Under the pieces are notes generated by a model. It did not search any database, was not told where the DNA came from, and saw only the letters and a list, made by a program, of their open reading frames with translations. Source: Chitinophaga vietnamensis (GTDB taxonomy: Bacteria > Bacteroidota > Bacteroidia > Chitinophagales > Chitinophagaceae). From it: DNA of 64,000 nucleotides. Shown one piece after another: positions 8,752 to 17,550 of this stretch. Position 1 is the stretch's first letter, and each line of letters begins with the position of its first letter. The DNA lies in NCBI RefSeq assembly GCF_902167635.1, contig NZ_CABHMS010000003.1:62001-126000 (forward strand), in the 5' to 3' direction. The position numbers were made by a program, and so were the translations under genes.

Positions 8752-9516
8752 TTACACCGACTCTTTCAGGTGCTCGGCTTCTTTCAGCCAGTCGTAGCCT
8801 CTTTCTTCCAGTTCCAGTGCGAGCTCTTTGGTGCCGGTTTTGATGATACGGCCATTGTACAGTACATGCACGAAATCAGGGATGATGTATTCAAGCAGGC
8901 GTTGGTAGTGGGTGATCACCACGAAAGATTTTTCGGTATCACGGAGTTTGTTGACGCCGTTGGAAACGATGCGCAGCGCATCGATATCGAGGCCGGAATC
9001 CGTTTCATCCAGGATCGCCAGCTGCGGGTCGAGCATGGCCAGCTGGAATATTTCGTTACGTTTCTTTTCGCCGCCGCTGAAACCTTCATTGAGTGAGCGG
9101 TTCATCAGGTTGGCGTTGAAATCTACGAGTTGTTGTTTTTCTTTGGTCAGTTTCAGGAACTCCCTGGCTTCCAGCGCGGGCTGGCCTTTGTAGGCCCTGA
9201 TCTCGTTCACGGCTGTTTTCAGGAAGTTGATATTGGATACGCCAGGTATTTCTACCGGGTATTGGAAAGCGAGGAATACACCTTCACGAGCACGGTCTTC
9301 AGGAGAGAGATCCAGCAGGTTTTTACCATTGAACCATACTTCCCCTTCAGTAACGGTATAGTTGTCGCGGCCCGCCAGCACGGATGCCAGAGAGCTTTTA
9401 CCGGAACCGTTGGGCCCCATGATGGCATGCATTTCTCCTTTGTTTATTTCGAGGTTGATGCCTTTCAGAATTTTCTTCCCTTCTACTTCTGCGTGCAGAT
9501 TTTTAATCGTCAGCAT
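8752..9516 (-). CDS. sufC: SufC, Fe-S assembly ATPase
   Basis: 254 aa ABC-type ATPase. Walker A is GPNGSGKSS (34-42), the signature is FSGGEKKR, and Walker B is LAILDETDSGLD. The Glu and the TDSGLD tail are SufC-specific. Soluble, it drives the conformational change of SufBD during cluster assembly. 48 nt separate it from sufD and 43 nt from sufB. Confidence 0.95.
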   Translation of the reverse strand: MLTIKNLHAEVEGKKILKGINLEINKGEMHAIMGPNGSGKSSLASVLAGRDNYTVTEGEVWFNGKNLLDLSPEDRAREGVFLAFQYPVEIPGVSNINFLKTAVNEIRAYKGQPALEAREFLKLTKEKQQLVDFNANLMNRSLNEGFSGGEKKRNEIFQLAMLDPQLAILDETDSGLDIDALRIVSNGVNKLRDTEKSFVVITHYQRLLEYIIPDFVHVLYNGRIIKTGTKELALELEERGYDWLKEAEHLKESV

Positions 9517-9559
9517 GATTGATTTATTTCGTTCTGTATGAGTAAACTGGATAAATGAA

Positions 9560-11005
9560 TTATCCTACGCTTCCTTCAAGTGTGATAGATAATAATTTCT
9601 GTGCTTCCACGGCAAACTCCATGGGTAACTGGTTCAGTACTTCTTTTACGTAACCGTTCACGATCAGGGCTACTGCCTTTTCGGTGTCGATACCGCGGGC
9701 GTTCAGATAAAATATCTGGTCTTCCCCGATCTTGGAAGTGGTGGCTTCGTGTTCGATCATGGCGGATTTGTTCCGGGATTCGATATACGGGAACGTGTGT
9801 GATCCGCATTGGTTGCCGATCAGCAGGGAGTCGCACTGGGTGAAGTTACGGGCATTCTCTGCGCGGGGGCCAACGGATACGAGTCCGCGGTAGCTGTTGT
9901 CGCCATGGCCGGCAGAGATACCTTTGGAGATGATGCGGCTTTTGGTGCCTTTACCGATGTGGTGGATCTTGGTACCGGTATCGGCGATCTGTTTGTTGCG
10001 CACTACTGCTACAGAATAGAATTCTCCTTCAGCGTAATCGCCTTGTAAGATCACGCTGGGGTATTTCCAGGTGATGGCAGATCCGGTTTCTACCTGCGTC
10101 CAGGAGATCTTGCTGGCATTGCCTTTACAGATACCGCGCTTGGTCACGAAGTTATAGATACCGCCTTTACCGTCTTTATCGCCGGGGTACCAGTTTTGTA
10201 CGGTGGAGTATTTCACTTCTGCATGATCCAGTGCTACGATTTCCACCACCGCTGCGTGGAGCTGGTTCTCATCGCGCATGGGAGCGGTACATCCTTCGAG
10301 GTAGCTCACATAACTGTTATCATCCGCGATGATGAGCGTGCGTTCAAACTGGCCGGTGTTCTGCGCGTTGATGCGGAAGTAGGTGCTCAGTTCCATCGGG
10401 CAGCGAACGCCTTTGGGAATGTACACGAAAGAGCCGTCGGAGAACACGGCAGCGTTGAGCGCCGCGAAAATATTATCGGAGTGGGGTACTACGCTACCCA
10501 GGTATTTCTTAACGAGTTCGGGATGTTCCTGTACTGCTTCACCGAAGGAGCAGAAGATCACGCCCATTTCTTTCAATTTGCCTTTGAAGGTAGTAGCTAC
10601 GGAAACGCTGTCGAATACGGCGTCTACGGCTACGCCTGTGAGGGCTTTCTGTTCGTTCAGCGGGATGCCCAGCTTTTCGAAGGTGGCCAGCAGTTCAGGG
10701 TCTACTTCATCTAAACTGTTCAGCTGTTTCTTCTTTTTAGGCGCGGCATAGTAGGAGAGTACCTGGAAGTCGATATCCGGCATCTCGAAATGCTGCCATT
10801 GAGGGAACTGCTGTTTCTTGAAGGCCTGGTAACCTTTCAGGCGCCATTCCAGCAGCCATTCCGGTTCATTCTTCTTCGCCGAAATAAAACGGATGATATC
10901 TTCATTCAGCCCGGGAGGCGCTATATCCATTTCAATATCGGTGGTAAAGCCAAACTCATACTCCTTATTGGCTATATCATCTATTATTTCGTTACTGTTC
11001 ATCAT
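9560..11005 (-). CDS. sufB: SufB, Fe-S scaffold subunit
   Basis: 481 aa, full family length. Conserved segments include [38 protein letters not shown] and [20 protein letters not shown], with [10 protein letters not shown] and the C-terminal [19 protein letters not shown]. It is the main scaffold on which the nascent Fe-S cluster forms in the SufBC2D complex. The start MMNSNEI is chosen at the first ATG, 33 nt after the sufA-like gene. Confidence 0.96.
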   Translation of the reverse strand: MMNSNEIIDDIANKEYEFGFTTDIEMDIAPPGLNEDIIRFISAKKNEPEWLLEWRLKGYQAFKKQQFPQWQHFEMPDIDFQVLSYYAAPKKKKQLNSLDEVDPELLATFEKLGIPLNEQKALTGVAVDAVFDSVSVATTFKGKLKEMGVIFCSFGEAVQEHPELVKKYLGSVVPHSDNIFAALNAAVFSDGSFVYIPKGVRCPMELSTYFRINAQNTGQFERTLIIADDNSYVSYLEGCTAPMRDENQLHAAVVEIVALDHAEVKYSTVQNWYPGDKDGKGGIYNFVTKRGICKGNASKISWTQVETGSAITWKYPSVILQGDYAEGEFYSVAVVRNKQIADTGTKIHHIGKGTKSRIISKGISAGHGDNSYRGLVSVGPRAENARNFTQCDSLLIGNQCGSHTFPYIESRNKSAMIEHEATTSKIGEDQIFYLNARGIDTEKAVALIVNGYVKEVLNQLPMEFAVEAQKLLSITLEGSVG

Positions 11006-11038
11006 CGCTAGTAGAAATTTTTGAGTGGTGGAAGGCAG

Positions 11039-11365
11039 TTATACTGCGAAACTCTCGCCGCAGCTACAGGTCCGGGTGGCATTCGGGTTGTTGAAGAAAA
11101 GCCCCTTGCCGTTCAGGCCATCGGAATAGTCCAGCTGCGTACCGTACAGGTACAGCAAACTCTTCATCTGTACTACTATCTTCACACCCTTATCTTCAAA
11201 TATCTGATCGCCTTCTTCTTCTGTTGATTCAAATTTCAACACATACTCCAGGCCGGAGCATCCGCCGCCTTTCACGCCTACGCGTACAAAAGTGCCTGGT
11301 GTATGGTGTTCTTTCACCATCAAGTCCTTGATATATTCGCTTGCTTTCTCTGAAACGGTTATCAT
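11039..11365 (-). CDS. SufA/IscA-type Fe-S carrier protein
   Basis: 108 aa, A-type carrier. The three cluster-binding cysteines are present: C36 in GGGCSGLEY, and C100 and C102 in TCSCGESF. It accepts clusters from SufBCD and hands them to apoproteins. As the first gene of the minus-strand suf operon it may be called sufA, but IscA/ErpA-type carriers cannot be separated by sequence alone. The divergent SufR-like gene begins about 190 nt upstream. Confidence 0.92.
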   Translation of the reverse strand: MITVSEKASEYIKDLMVKEHHTPGTFVRVGVKGGGCSGLEYVLKFESTEEEGDQIFEDKGVKIVVQMKSLLYLYGTQLDYSDGLNGKGLFFNNPNATRTCSCGESFAV

Positions 11366-11508
11366 GGTCAGTACTTTTTAAATAACTGTAGCCGGTTGCC
11401 CGGCAGAAATATTGTATCCATCCTTGTTAATAGCAAAGGGTAAGATAATACCCACGTGCTCAATGCTTTAGTTGCGACATTCACGGCGTTGCCGTTTATC
11501 CGGGAGAG

Positions 11509-11516
11509 CAAAGCTA
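11509..11516 (-). promoter_or_regulatory. Candidate -7 element for the suf operon
   Basis: The minus strand reads TAGCTTTG, matching the Bacteroidota -7 consensus TAnnTTTG, about 145 nt before the first suf ATG. No clear -33 TTTG is seen, so support is limited to one element and its position in the divergent region. Confidence 0.35.
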
Positions 11517-11554
11517 CAACCTTTCTACTTAAATAATATGGACGCCTCCTCTGC

Positions 11555-12283
11555 ATGTCAGCACCTTCAAAAATCTTTTTTTTCGCTCTTACAAAAGTAC
11601 GTACATTTGATAATAAAACAAGTAATAACTTGGAAAATTATCCATCACGAACCAGGAATGCCGCAGACAGGTTGTTGACATTGCTCAAGACCCGGGGCCC
11701 GCTGTCCGCTGCTGATCTGGCGCTTGAGTTGGGTATTACCAGCGAGGGCGCACGCCTGCACCTGGTACGATTACAGGAAGAAGGCCTGATACAGGCAGAA
11801 AGCGCCTCCAAAGGCGTAGGCCGCCCCGTACAAATATGGAGCCTTACCCAGATGGGTAACGCCCGCTTCCCCGACACACATACAGAACTCACCCTGCAGC
11901 TCATCCAGACCATCAAAACGGTACTGGGCCCGGAAGCACTGGCCAATGTAGTCAGCGCCCGCGAAAAGAACCAGCAGGACAAATACCATAGCGCCCTCGC
12001 CGGCGTAAACGGACTGGAAGAGCGCCTCGCCGCCTTCGCCGCCATCCGCACCACGGAAGGCTATCTCGCCGAATGGAAAAAAGAAGGGGATATCTATTAT
12101 TTTATTGAGAACCATTGCCCCATCTGCTGTGCTGCCGCCTCCTGCGACAATATCTGCACGTCTGAAATGAACACCTTCGTGAGCATCGTAGGCAACGAAG
12201 TACAGGTAACCCGCCTCGATCACATCATCAACGGCGCCCGCCGTTGCGTGTACAAGATCGTTCCCGCTGCGGTAACGGCGTGA
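11555..12283 (+). CDS. sufR: SufR-like Fe-S-responsive transcriptional repressor
   Basis: 242 aa from this ATG. A winged helix-turn-helix lies at about 45-95 (LLTLLKTRGPLSAADLALEL, ITSEGARLHLVRLQEEGL). A cysteine-rich C-terminal part has C188, C191, C192, C197 and C201, then ARRCVYKI. This matches SufR, the cluster-binding repressor that represses suf when Fe-S is sufficient. The gene is divergent from the suf operon, as expected for autoregulation. The start is uncertain: a TACATTTG promoter element lies inside the first codons (11602-11609), and an in-frame TTG at 11630 would give 217 aa, nearer the usual SufR length. Confidence 0.85.
   Translation: MSAPSKIFFFALTKVRTFDNKTSNNLENYPSRTRNAADRLLTLLKTRGPLSAADLALELGITSEGARLHLVRLQEEGLIQAESASKGVGRPVQIWSLTQMGNARFPDTHTELTLQLIQTIKTVLGPEALANVVSAREKNQQDKYHSALAGVNGLEERLAAFAAIRTTEGYLAEWKKEGDIYYFIENHCPICCAAASCDNICTSEMNTFVSIVGNEVQVTRLDHIINGARRCVYKIVPAAVTA
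11602..11609 (+). promoter_or_regulatory. TAnnTTTG promoter element for sufR
   Basis: TACATTTG is a perfect match to the Bacteroidota -7 consensus. It sits 21 nt before the in-frame TTG at 11630. If used, the ATG at 11555 would not be on the mRNA. Confidence 0.45.
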
Positions 12284-12316
12284 TTGGTTATTTATCTATT
12301 TGTTTATTTATTTATT

Positions 12317-12733
12317 TTATTTCAGGATCAGTACCAGTGCGCCTGAGATGATCAGCAGCGCGCCTATGGCTGTTTTCCAGGTAATGGCTTCATGGAGGAA
12401 CACCGCCGCCAGGATAATGGTAAGCGCCACACTGAGCTTGTCTACCGGCGCCACCTGCGATACCTTGCCCACCTGGATGGCCTTGAAATAAAATATCCAC
12501 GACAAGCCCGTTGCCAGGCCGGAGAGCACCAGGAAAGTGAGGCCATGCCGGGAAATGCCCGTCCATCCTTTATATTCTCCCCTTGCCAGCACAATGCCCC
12601 AGGCCACCACCAATATTACCACAGTGCGGATGGCTGTAGCCAGGTTGGAAGGAATATCCGTTACGCCGATCTTGGCGAAGATGGCCGTGAGCGCGGCAAA
12701 ACCCGCAGATAGCAAAGCATAGATCCACCACAT
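12317..12733 (-). CDS. EamA/DMT-family membrane protein
   Basis: 138 aa with about five hydrophobic helices and the EamA pattern, including SGLATGLSWIFYFKAIQVG and the final LLIISGALVLILK. One EamA repeat is present rather than the two of full-size DMT transporters, so it probably works as a dimer. The substrate is unknown. The gene stands alone between sufR (convergent) and a terminator-like palindrome. Confidence 0.85.
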   Translation of the reverse strand: MWWIYALLSAGFAALTAIFAKIGVTDIPSNLATAIRTVVILVVAWGIVLARGEYKGWTGISRHGLTFLVLSGLATGLSWIFYFKAIQVGKVSQVAPVDKLSVALTIILAAVFLHEAITWKTAIGALLIISGALVLILK

Positions 12734-12773
12734 AGTGTTGTGTTGTTTTGTTTTAAGTAGATATTAAGGTAGA

Positions 12774-12808
12774 AAGCCCTTGAAGTGCTCAAAGCGCTTC
12801 AAGGGCTT
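12774..12808. terminator. Repeated palindromic terminator, copy 1
   Basis: The 16-bp stem 12774-12789 / 12793-12808 has a 3-nt loop and one G-T pair. The core word is AAGCCCTTGAAG. Nearly identical 35-bp copies occur at 30977-31011 and 34008-34042. It lies after the GNAT gene pair on the minus strand. Confidence 0.7.
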
Positions 12809-12822
12809 CTCCGCTTTAATCC

Positions 12823-13320
12823 CTAACGCTTGATTTGATATCCCAATATCTTCAGGCTCCTTTTCACACCATCCAGCACAGCAATATCAGGTAAATGTGC
12901 CCATTCGCTGAAACCCATAGCAGTAAACAGTTTCAGGCTGGGAATGTTGTGTGCGAAAATAAAACCGAGTAAAGTATCGACATGATATTGCGGCGCCACG
13001 TCGATCGCATATTGCAACACCTGCCTGCCAAAGCCTTTGCCACGGACATTTTCATCGAGATAGATGCTCAGTTCCACCGTACCATTATAGGCCGGACGGC
13101 CGTAAAAAGACTGAAAGCTCATCCAGCCGATATTAACGCCTTCCTCGTCGATCATCCACAGGGGCCTGCGTTGCGGATCATGCGCATGGAACCAGGCCTC
13201 CCGGCTTTCAACGCTGACGGGGCTGGTATCGGCCGTTACCATGCGGCCGGCAATAGTGGTGTTATAAATGTCGACGATCCTTGGAAGATCCTGTATCCTT
13301 GCGAGCCTGAATGCCAGCAT
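12823..13320 (-). CDS. GNAT N-acetyltransferase
   Basis: 165 aa, one GNAT domain. The acetyl-CoA pyrophosphate loop is VRGKGFGRQ (about 94-102), followed by HNIPSLKLFTAMGF, the motif B region. Overall similarity is to phosphinothricin/methionine-sulfoximine-type acetyltransferases (DIYNTTIAG near the N-terminus), but the substrate cannot be assigned. The second GNAT gene lies 24 nt upstream on the same strand, suggesting a two-gene operon. Confidence 0.85.
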   Translation of the reverse strand: MLAFRLARIQDLPRIVDIYNTTIAGRMVTADTSPVSVESREAWFHAHDPQRRPLWMIDEEGVNIGWMSFQSFYGRPAYNGTVELSIYLDENVRGKGFGRQVLQYAIDVAPQYHVDTLLGFIFAHNIPSLKLFTAMGFSEWAHLPDIAVLDGVKRSLKILGYQIKR

Positions 13321-13344
13321 AATTTTTACGTTTGATATTTTAAT

Positions 13345-13902
13345 TTATTGCCAGATCGCTTCCCTGGCATGTTCCTGCTTCAACAGGCTATAGATTTCCG
13401 CATCCACAAATTTACCTTTCTCAAAAAAAGCATCCCGCAGCAGGCCTTCCAGGCTGAAGCCCAGTTTGCCCAGGAGCCTTGCTGAAGCCACATTCAAAGG
13501 ATCTACAAATGCTTCCACGCGGTTAAGTTGCATCTCGTTGAAGCCGTACGACAGCAAGGCGGTAATGGCTTCTGTCATAATACCTTTGCCCCACAATGAA
13601 GGTTGCAGGTCATAGCCGATTTCGGCTTTGAAATGATTTTTCTTCCAGTTGTGAAACCCGCAAGTGCCGATCAGCTCCCGTTCTCCACGGAAGGTGATGG
13701 CCCAGCGCATGCCGTCCTGTTTCTCCAGGCTCTCGCGAAAGAAAGCAATGATCTGCGTGGCTTCACTGATATGTGTGAAGGCATCGATGTCCATAAACCG
13801 TGTCACTGCCTGATCGGAAAAATGCCTGAACAGGGCCGCTGCGTCGCTGTCTTCGACAGGCCGCAACGTTAATAAATCAGTGCTGATAACGGGTAAGTAC
13901 AT
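13345..13902 (-). CDS. RimJ/RimL-type GNAT N-acetyltransferase
   Basis: 185 aa from the ATG at 13902 (MYLPVISTDLLTLRPVEDSD, the usual N-terminus of this family). An upstream in-frame start at 13971 adds 23 residues not expected in the family. Motifs are the acetyl-CoA loop PSLWGKGIMTEAI and NVASARLLGKLGF. The family acetylates protein N-termini or small molecules; the substrate is unknown. It precedes the other GNAT gene by 24 nt. Confidence 0.85.
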   Translation of the reverse strand: MYLPVISTDLLTLRPVEDSDAAALFRHFSDQAVTRFMDIDAFTHISEATQIIAFFRESLEKQDGMRWAITFRGERELIGTCGFHNWKKNHFKAEIGYDLQPSLWGKGIMTEAITALLSYGFNEMQLNRVEAFVDPLNVASARLLGKLGFSLEGLLRDAFFEKGKFVDAEIYSLLKQEHAREAIWQ

Positions 13903-14002
13903 GATGGATAGCCCTTTTAAGTAGATGTGCAAAGCTAATTGTTCTTGCGAAATTGTTAGGTAGAAATACAACCCGCACGCCTCTACGAAGCAAGGTATTT
14001 GA

Positions 14003-14020
14003 TTTTAATCTACCTTTAAT
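14003..14020 (+). promoter_or_regulatory. Candidate response-regulator box upstream of the first regulator gene
   Basis: Two heptamers, TTTTAAT (14003-14009) and CTTTAAT (14014-14020), are spaced exactly 11 bp apart, the geometry of OmpR/PhoB-type tandem sites. The same heptamer recurs in 11-bp phase before the outer-membrane efflux gene at 16239. They lie about 25 nt before the -7 element at 14043. Confidence 0.45.
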
Positions 14021-14042
14021 CATCATCTCTGTAAACAATACT

Positions 14043-14050
14043 TAATTTTG
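14043..14050 (+). promoter_or_regulatory. TAnnTTTG promoter element for the efflux regulator
   Basis: TAATTTTG fits the Bacteroidota -7 consensus, 35 nt before the regulator ATG at 14086. Confidence 0.5.
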
Positions 14051-14085
14051 CGGGTGAGTAAAACAGCTTATTATATTTATTCCTT

Positions 14086-14769
14086 ATGAAGATACTGGTT
14101 ATTGAAGATGAAGCCAAAGTAGGCGCTTTTATTAAAAGGGGTCTGGAAGAGCATCATCACCAGGTAGAGATCGTGACAGACGGTCTTTCCGGCCAGAAAG
14201 CAGCCATGGAAGAGGATTACGAGCTGATTATCCTCGACGTTATGCTACCTGGGGTCAATGGATTGACCATCTGTAAAAACCTGCGGGCGCAGGATGTGCA
14301 AACCCCCATCCTGATGCTCACTGCACTGAACGGCATCCATGATATTGTTGACGGCCTCAATTCAGGCGCTGACGATTATCTGGCGAAACCCTTCCATTTT
14401 TCTGAACTGGTAGCGCGCGTGAATGCACTCTCGCGCCGCAAACATCATTTCAGGCAGGAGAAAGCGATCCTTTCCCTGGCCGACCTGCAACTGGACACGA
14501 ACACCAAAACTGCCAACCGTGAAGGGCAGGAGATCATCCTCACCGCAAAAGAATACGCGCTGCTGGAACTCTTTTTGAAAAATACCGGCAAGGTATTGTC
14601 GCGCGCACTCATCTCGGAAGCCGTATGGGGCCTGGAGTTCGACACCGGCACCAACACCATCGACGTGTATGTGAACTATCTCCGTAACAAAATCGAAAAG
14701 GGCTTCTCCGGCGAAAAACTGATCCACACGGTAGTGGGCATGGGCTATGTGATGAAGGTGAAATCGTAA
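14086..14769 (+). CDS. OmpR-family response regulator
   Basis: 227 aa. The receiver domain (1-115) is canonical: acidic pair E7/D8, phosphoacceptor D51 in IILDVMLPG, T79, and K101 in AKPF. A winged-helix DNA-binding domain follows (about 130-225, ending DVYVNYLRNKIEKGF and HTVVGMGYVMK). The kinase gene begins 3 nt after its stop, and the CzcCBA genes come next, so it probably controls metal efflux in the CopR/CusR/CzcR manner. It likely autoregulates through the 11-bp-phased boxes at 14003-14020. Confidence 0.93.
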   Translation: MKILVIEDEAKVGAFIKRGLEEHHHQVEIVTDGLSGQKAAMEEDYELIILDVMLPGVNGLTICKNLRAQDVQTPILMLTALNGIHDIVDGLNSGADDYLAKPFHFSELVARVNALSRRKHHFRQEKAILSLADLQLDTNTKTANREGQEIILTAKEYALLELFLKNTGKVLSRALISEAVWGLEFDTGTNTIDVYVNYLRNKIEKGFSGEKLIHTVVGMGYVMKVKS

Positions 14770-14772
14770 GCC

Positions 14773-16140
14773 ATGAAGATCCGGCACCGTTTATCATTGC
14801 AGTTCACGTTGATATCAGGTATCATCCTCATCGCCGTATTTGCGCTGATATATGCGTTGTCTGCCCAGTACATCCGCAACAGCTTCTACAAGCTGCTGCA
14901 GGTGCGCGCCATGGCCACGGCGCAGGTATACCTGGAAAAAGATGAGGTGACCAAAAAGAAATTCCTGGAACTCGAAAAGAGCTACCGCCAGAGCATCCCG
15001 GATGAAGCCAGCAATATTTATGATAAAGACAACAAGCCCGCCTTTATCGAAAAAGTAAAATACAACTGGCCGGGAACCCTGCTGGACGCCATCCGCGTGC
15101 ATAAAGAGTACCGCTTCCGTTTCCAGGATAAGTATGGTATCGGCATCTTTTACCCGGACAACCAGGGCGATTTTGTTGTGATAGTAACCGCCCGCAATAC
15201 AGCCGGCGCACAGCAATTGCAATACCTGCTCTGGATACTGGTGATCGTGTTGTGCGTAGCGTTGCTGGTCACCTACCTGGTAGGCCAATGGTACGCCCGC
15301 AGGGCTTTACAGCCGATCAAGAGTATCAACAGGCAGGTGAAGCGCATCCGCTTCAGCAACCTGCATATGCGCGTGCGCCGCGGCAAGAACAACGACGAGA
15401 TCGACGAACTGGCCACCAACTTCAACGAGCTGCTCGAACGCATGGAGCATGCCTTCGAAATGCAACGCTCCTTTGTTTCCAACGCTTCGCACGAACTGCG
15501 CACGCCGCTCACCACCATCATCGGCGAAATAGAAGTGACCCTCCACAAAGAACGCTCCTCCCAGGAATATATGACCACTCTCAGCACCGTGCTGGATGAA
15601 TCGGAAAAGCTCAAGATCATTACCGACGGCCTGTTACAGCTCACCCGTGTAGACATCCTCACTACCGGCAATACCGACGAGATCCGCCTGGATGAACTGT
15701 TGTGGGAGATACAGGAACACTGGCAGCAGAAACAACCGCCCCTTACATTGGATGTGCAGCTGCTCAATATGCCCGAAGATGCGACCCGCCTCGGCATCCC
15801 GGGGAACAAACCCATGCTGCACCTCGCGCTGGATAACATCGTCCGCAACGCCTTCAAATTTTCGTATAACCGCCCCGTTAGTTGCCGCCTGAACTACTCG
15901 CCCGATGGTGTCACCTTGTCTATAAGCGATACGGGCGTGGGCATTGCGCCGGCCGACCTGGAAAAAATATTCCTGCCCTTATACCGTGGCAACAATGCCC
16001 ATTCATTCGGTGGCTATGGCATAGGACTGGCCATGAGCAAGAAGATCATACAACTGCATCATGCAGGCATTACTGTTAGCAGCGTGTTGGGCGAAGGCAC
16101 TACTTTCAATATTTTCTTCCCGACCACACATAAATTCTAA
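14773..16140 (+). CDS. HAMP sensor histidine kinase of the efflux operon
   Basis: 455 aa inner-membrane kinase. TM1 is about residues 9-32, a periplasmic sensor domain spans 33-145, TM2 is about 150-175, followed by HAMP, then HisKA with H240 in SNASHELRTPLTT. The HATPase domain has NIVRNAFKFS, SDTGVGI and GGYGIGLAMSKK. No metal-binding cluster of His/Met is obvious in the sensor part. It is paired with the regulator upstream and followed, after 98 nt, by the efflux genes. Confidence 0.92.
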   Translation: MKIRHRLSLQFTLISGIILIAVFALIYALSAQYIRNSFYKLLQVRAMATAQVYLEKDEVTKKKFLELEKSYRQSIPDEASNIYDKDNKPAFIEKVKYNWPGTLLDAIRVHKEYRFRFQDKYGIGIFYPDNQGDFVVIVTARNTAGAQQLQYLLWILVIVLCVALLVTYLVGQWYARRALQPIKSINRQVKRIRFSNLHMRVRRGKNNDEIDELATNFNELLERMEHAFEMQRSFVSNASHELRTPLTTIIGEIEVTLHKERSSQEYMTTLSTVLDESEKLKIITDGLLQLTRVDILTTGNTDEIRLDELLWEIQEHWQQKQPPLTLDVQLLNMPEDATRLGIPGNKPMLHLALDNIVRNAFKFSYNRPVSCRLNYSPDGVTLSISDTGVGIAPADLEKIFLPLYRGNNAHSFGGYGIGLAMSKKIIQLHHAGITVSSVLGEGTTFNIFFPTTHKF

Positions 16141-16162
16141 TTTCCTGCTAATATTTCTCTAA

Positions 16163-16202
16163 TTTTAATCTCATTTTAATTTCATTCTAATATTTCACTA
16201 AT
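16163..16202 (+). promoter_or_regulatory. 11-bp-phased heptamer array before the CzcC-like gene
   Basis: TTTTAAT (16163-16169), TTTTAAT (16174-16180), TTCTAAT (16185-16191) and CACTAAT (16196-16202) are exactly 11 bp apart, with additional CTAAT words at 16148 and 16159. This is the spacing of OmpR/PhoB-class regulator sites and matches the pair at 14003-14020. CATCTTTG at 16213-16220 is a near match to the -7 consensus. Confidence 0.5.
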
Positions 16203-16238
16203 AGCCTATTGTCATCTTTGCAGCGAAAATTTAGTTGT

Positions 16239-17531
16239 ATGATCAATAGACTAGCTACCAGCTTATTTCTTGTACTGTTTGCGGCCGTTTTCAGGCTTTC
16301 TGCCACGGCTCAATCAGTGCCCGGCATTCAGAACGATACCTTGCATCTTACGCTCGACAGCGCGGAAAATATATTCCTGCGGCAGAATCTCCTGCTGCTC
16401 GCCCAGCGCTATAATATAGAAGCACAGAAGGCACTGATCATACAAGCCAGGCTTTATGCCAACCCTAACCTGAACGTGGCGCACGGCATCTATAACCAGG
16501 AAGCCAAAACATTCTTTGCGTTCGGCGACAAAGGAGAAACCTCCGCGCAATTATCACAGCTGATCTACCTGGCAGGCAAAAGGAACAAACAGATCAAGAT
16601 GGCCCAGGCCAACGCCAGGCTCTCTGAATACCAGTTCTACGACCTGTTGCGTACCTTGAAATATACCCTCCGCTCTGATTTTTATAATATCTATTTCCTG
16701 CAACAATCTGCCAAAACCTACAACGATGAGATCACATCGCTGGAAACAGTAGTAAAAGCGTATGACGAACAAAAAGGCAAAGGCTATATTTCAGAGAAAG
16801 AATTAGTGAGAATCAAAGCGCAGCTATACAGCCTGCGCAGCGAATACCAGGGCCTGCTGGAACAGATCAACGACCAGCAGAGCGAAATGCGCCTCGTATT
16901 GCAGGTGAAGCCCGTGTACATTGATCCCATCGTGAATGAAGCCACCATCGCGGCGCTCAACCCTTCGCAATACCCGCTGCCTACGCTGCTGGACTCTGCT
17001 TACAACAGGCGCAGCGACCTGATGATCGCCAAAGCAAATACCGACATCAGCAAATTGAACTATAATTATCAGAAAGCGCTGGCCGTGCCGGATATCACGC
17101 TGGGCCTCGCATACGACCAACAAGGCAGCTATGTGAAAAATTTCAACTCGCTTGGCGTAGGCATCGACCTGCCGGTTTTTAACCGCAACCAGGGTAATAT
17201 CAAATCTGCCAAAGCGATGATCGCGCTGAACGCCGCTACACAGAAAAGTACCGAAGCCACCGTGGAAGAACAGGTGTATCGCGGCGTACAACGCGCCATA
17301 GCAGCCGATAAACTCTATAAAGGCATCGATCTCTCGTTCTCAAAAGATTTTCAACGCCTGGCGCATGAAGTATTGATCAACTACCAGCGAAGGAATATCA
17401 GCATGCTCGATTTCCTGGATTTCTACGACTCATACAAGCAGAATACCCTGCAATTAAACTCGATTCAATACAACCGCATCAACGCACTTGAGGAACTCAA
17501 CTTTGTTACGGGAACCAACTTTTTTAATTAA
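16239..17531 (+). CDS. czcC: TolC/CzcC-like outer-membrane efflux protein
   Basis: 430 aa from ATG 16239, which gives a clean signal peptide (MINRLATSLFLVLFAAVF, cleavage near ATAQS). An upstream start at 16209 would bury it. It has the two-repeat, coiled-coil-rich TolC pattern (LTLDSAENIFLRQNLLLLAQ, then AYNRRSDLMIAKAN) and forms the outer-membrane channel of the tripartite pump. The paralogue at 46080 shares many segments, such as NFNSLGVGIDLPVFNRNQGN. Confidence 0.88.
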   Translation: MINRLATSLFLVLFAAVFRLSATAQSVPGIQNDTLHLTLDSAENIFLRQNLLLLAQRYNIEAQKALIIQARLYANPNLNVAHGIYNQEAKTFFAFGDKGETSAQLSQLIYLAGKRNKQIKMAQANARLSEYQFYDLLRTLKYTLRSDFYNIYFLQQSAKTYNDEITSLETVVKAYDEQKGKGYISEKELVRIKAQLYSLRSEYQGLLEQINDQQSEMRLVLQVKPVYIDPIVNEATIAALNPSQYPLPTLLDSAYNRRSDLMIAKANTDISKLNYNYQKALAVPDITLGLAYDQQGSYVKNFNSLGVGIDLPVFNRNQGNIKSAKAMIALNAATQKSTEATVEEQVYRGVQRAIAADKLYKGIDLSFSKDFQRLAHEVLINYQRRNISMLDFLDFYDSYKQNTLQLNSIQYNRINALEELNFVTGTNFFN

Positions 17532-17550
17532 GAATAAATCTACAGATTGT

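Noticed and set aside
11368-11556. 62-codon minus-strand frame upstream of the first suf gene
   Set aside because: It fills the divergent promoter region, has no family features, and overlaps the SufR-like start.
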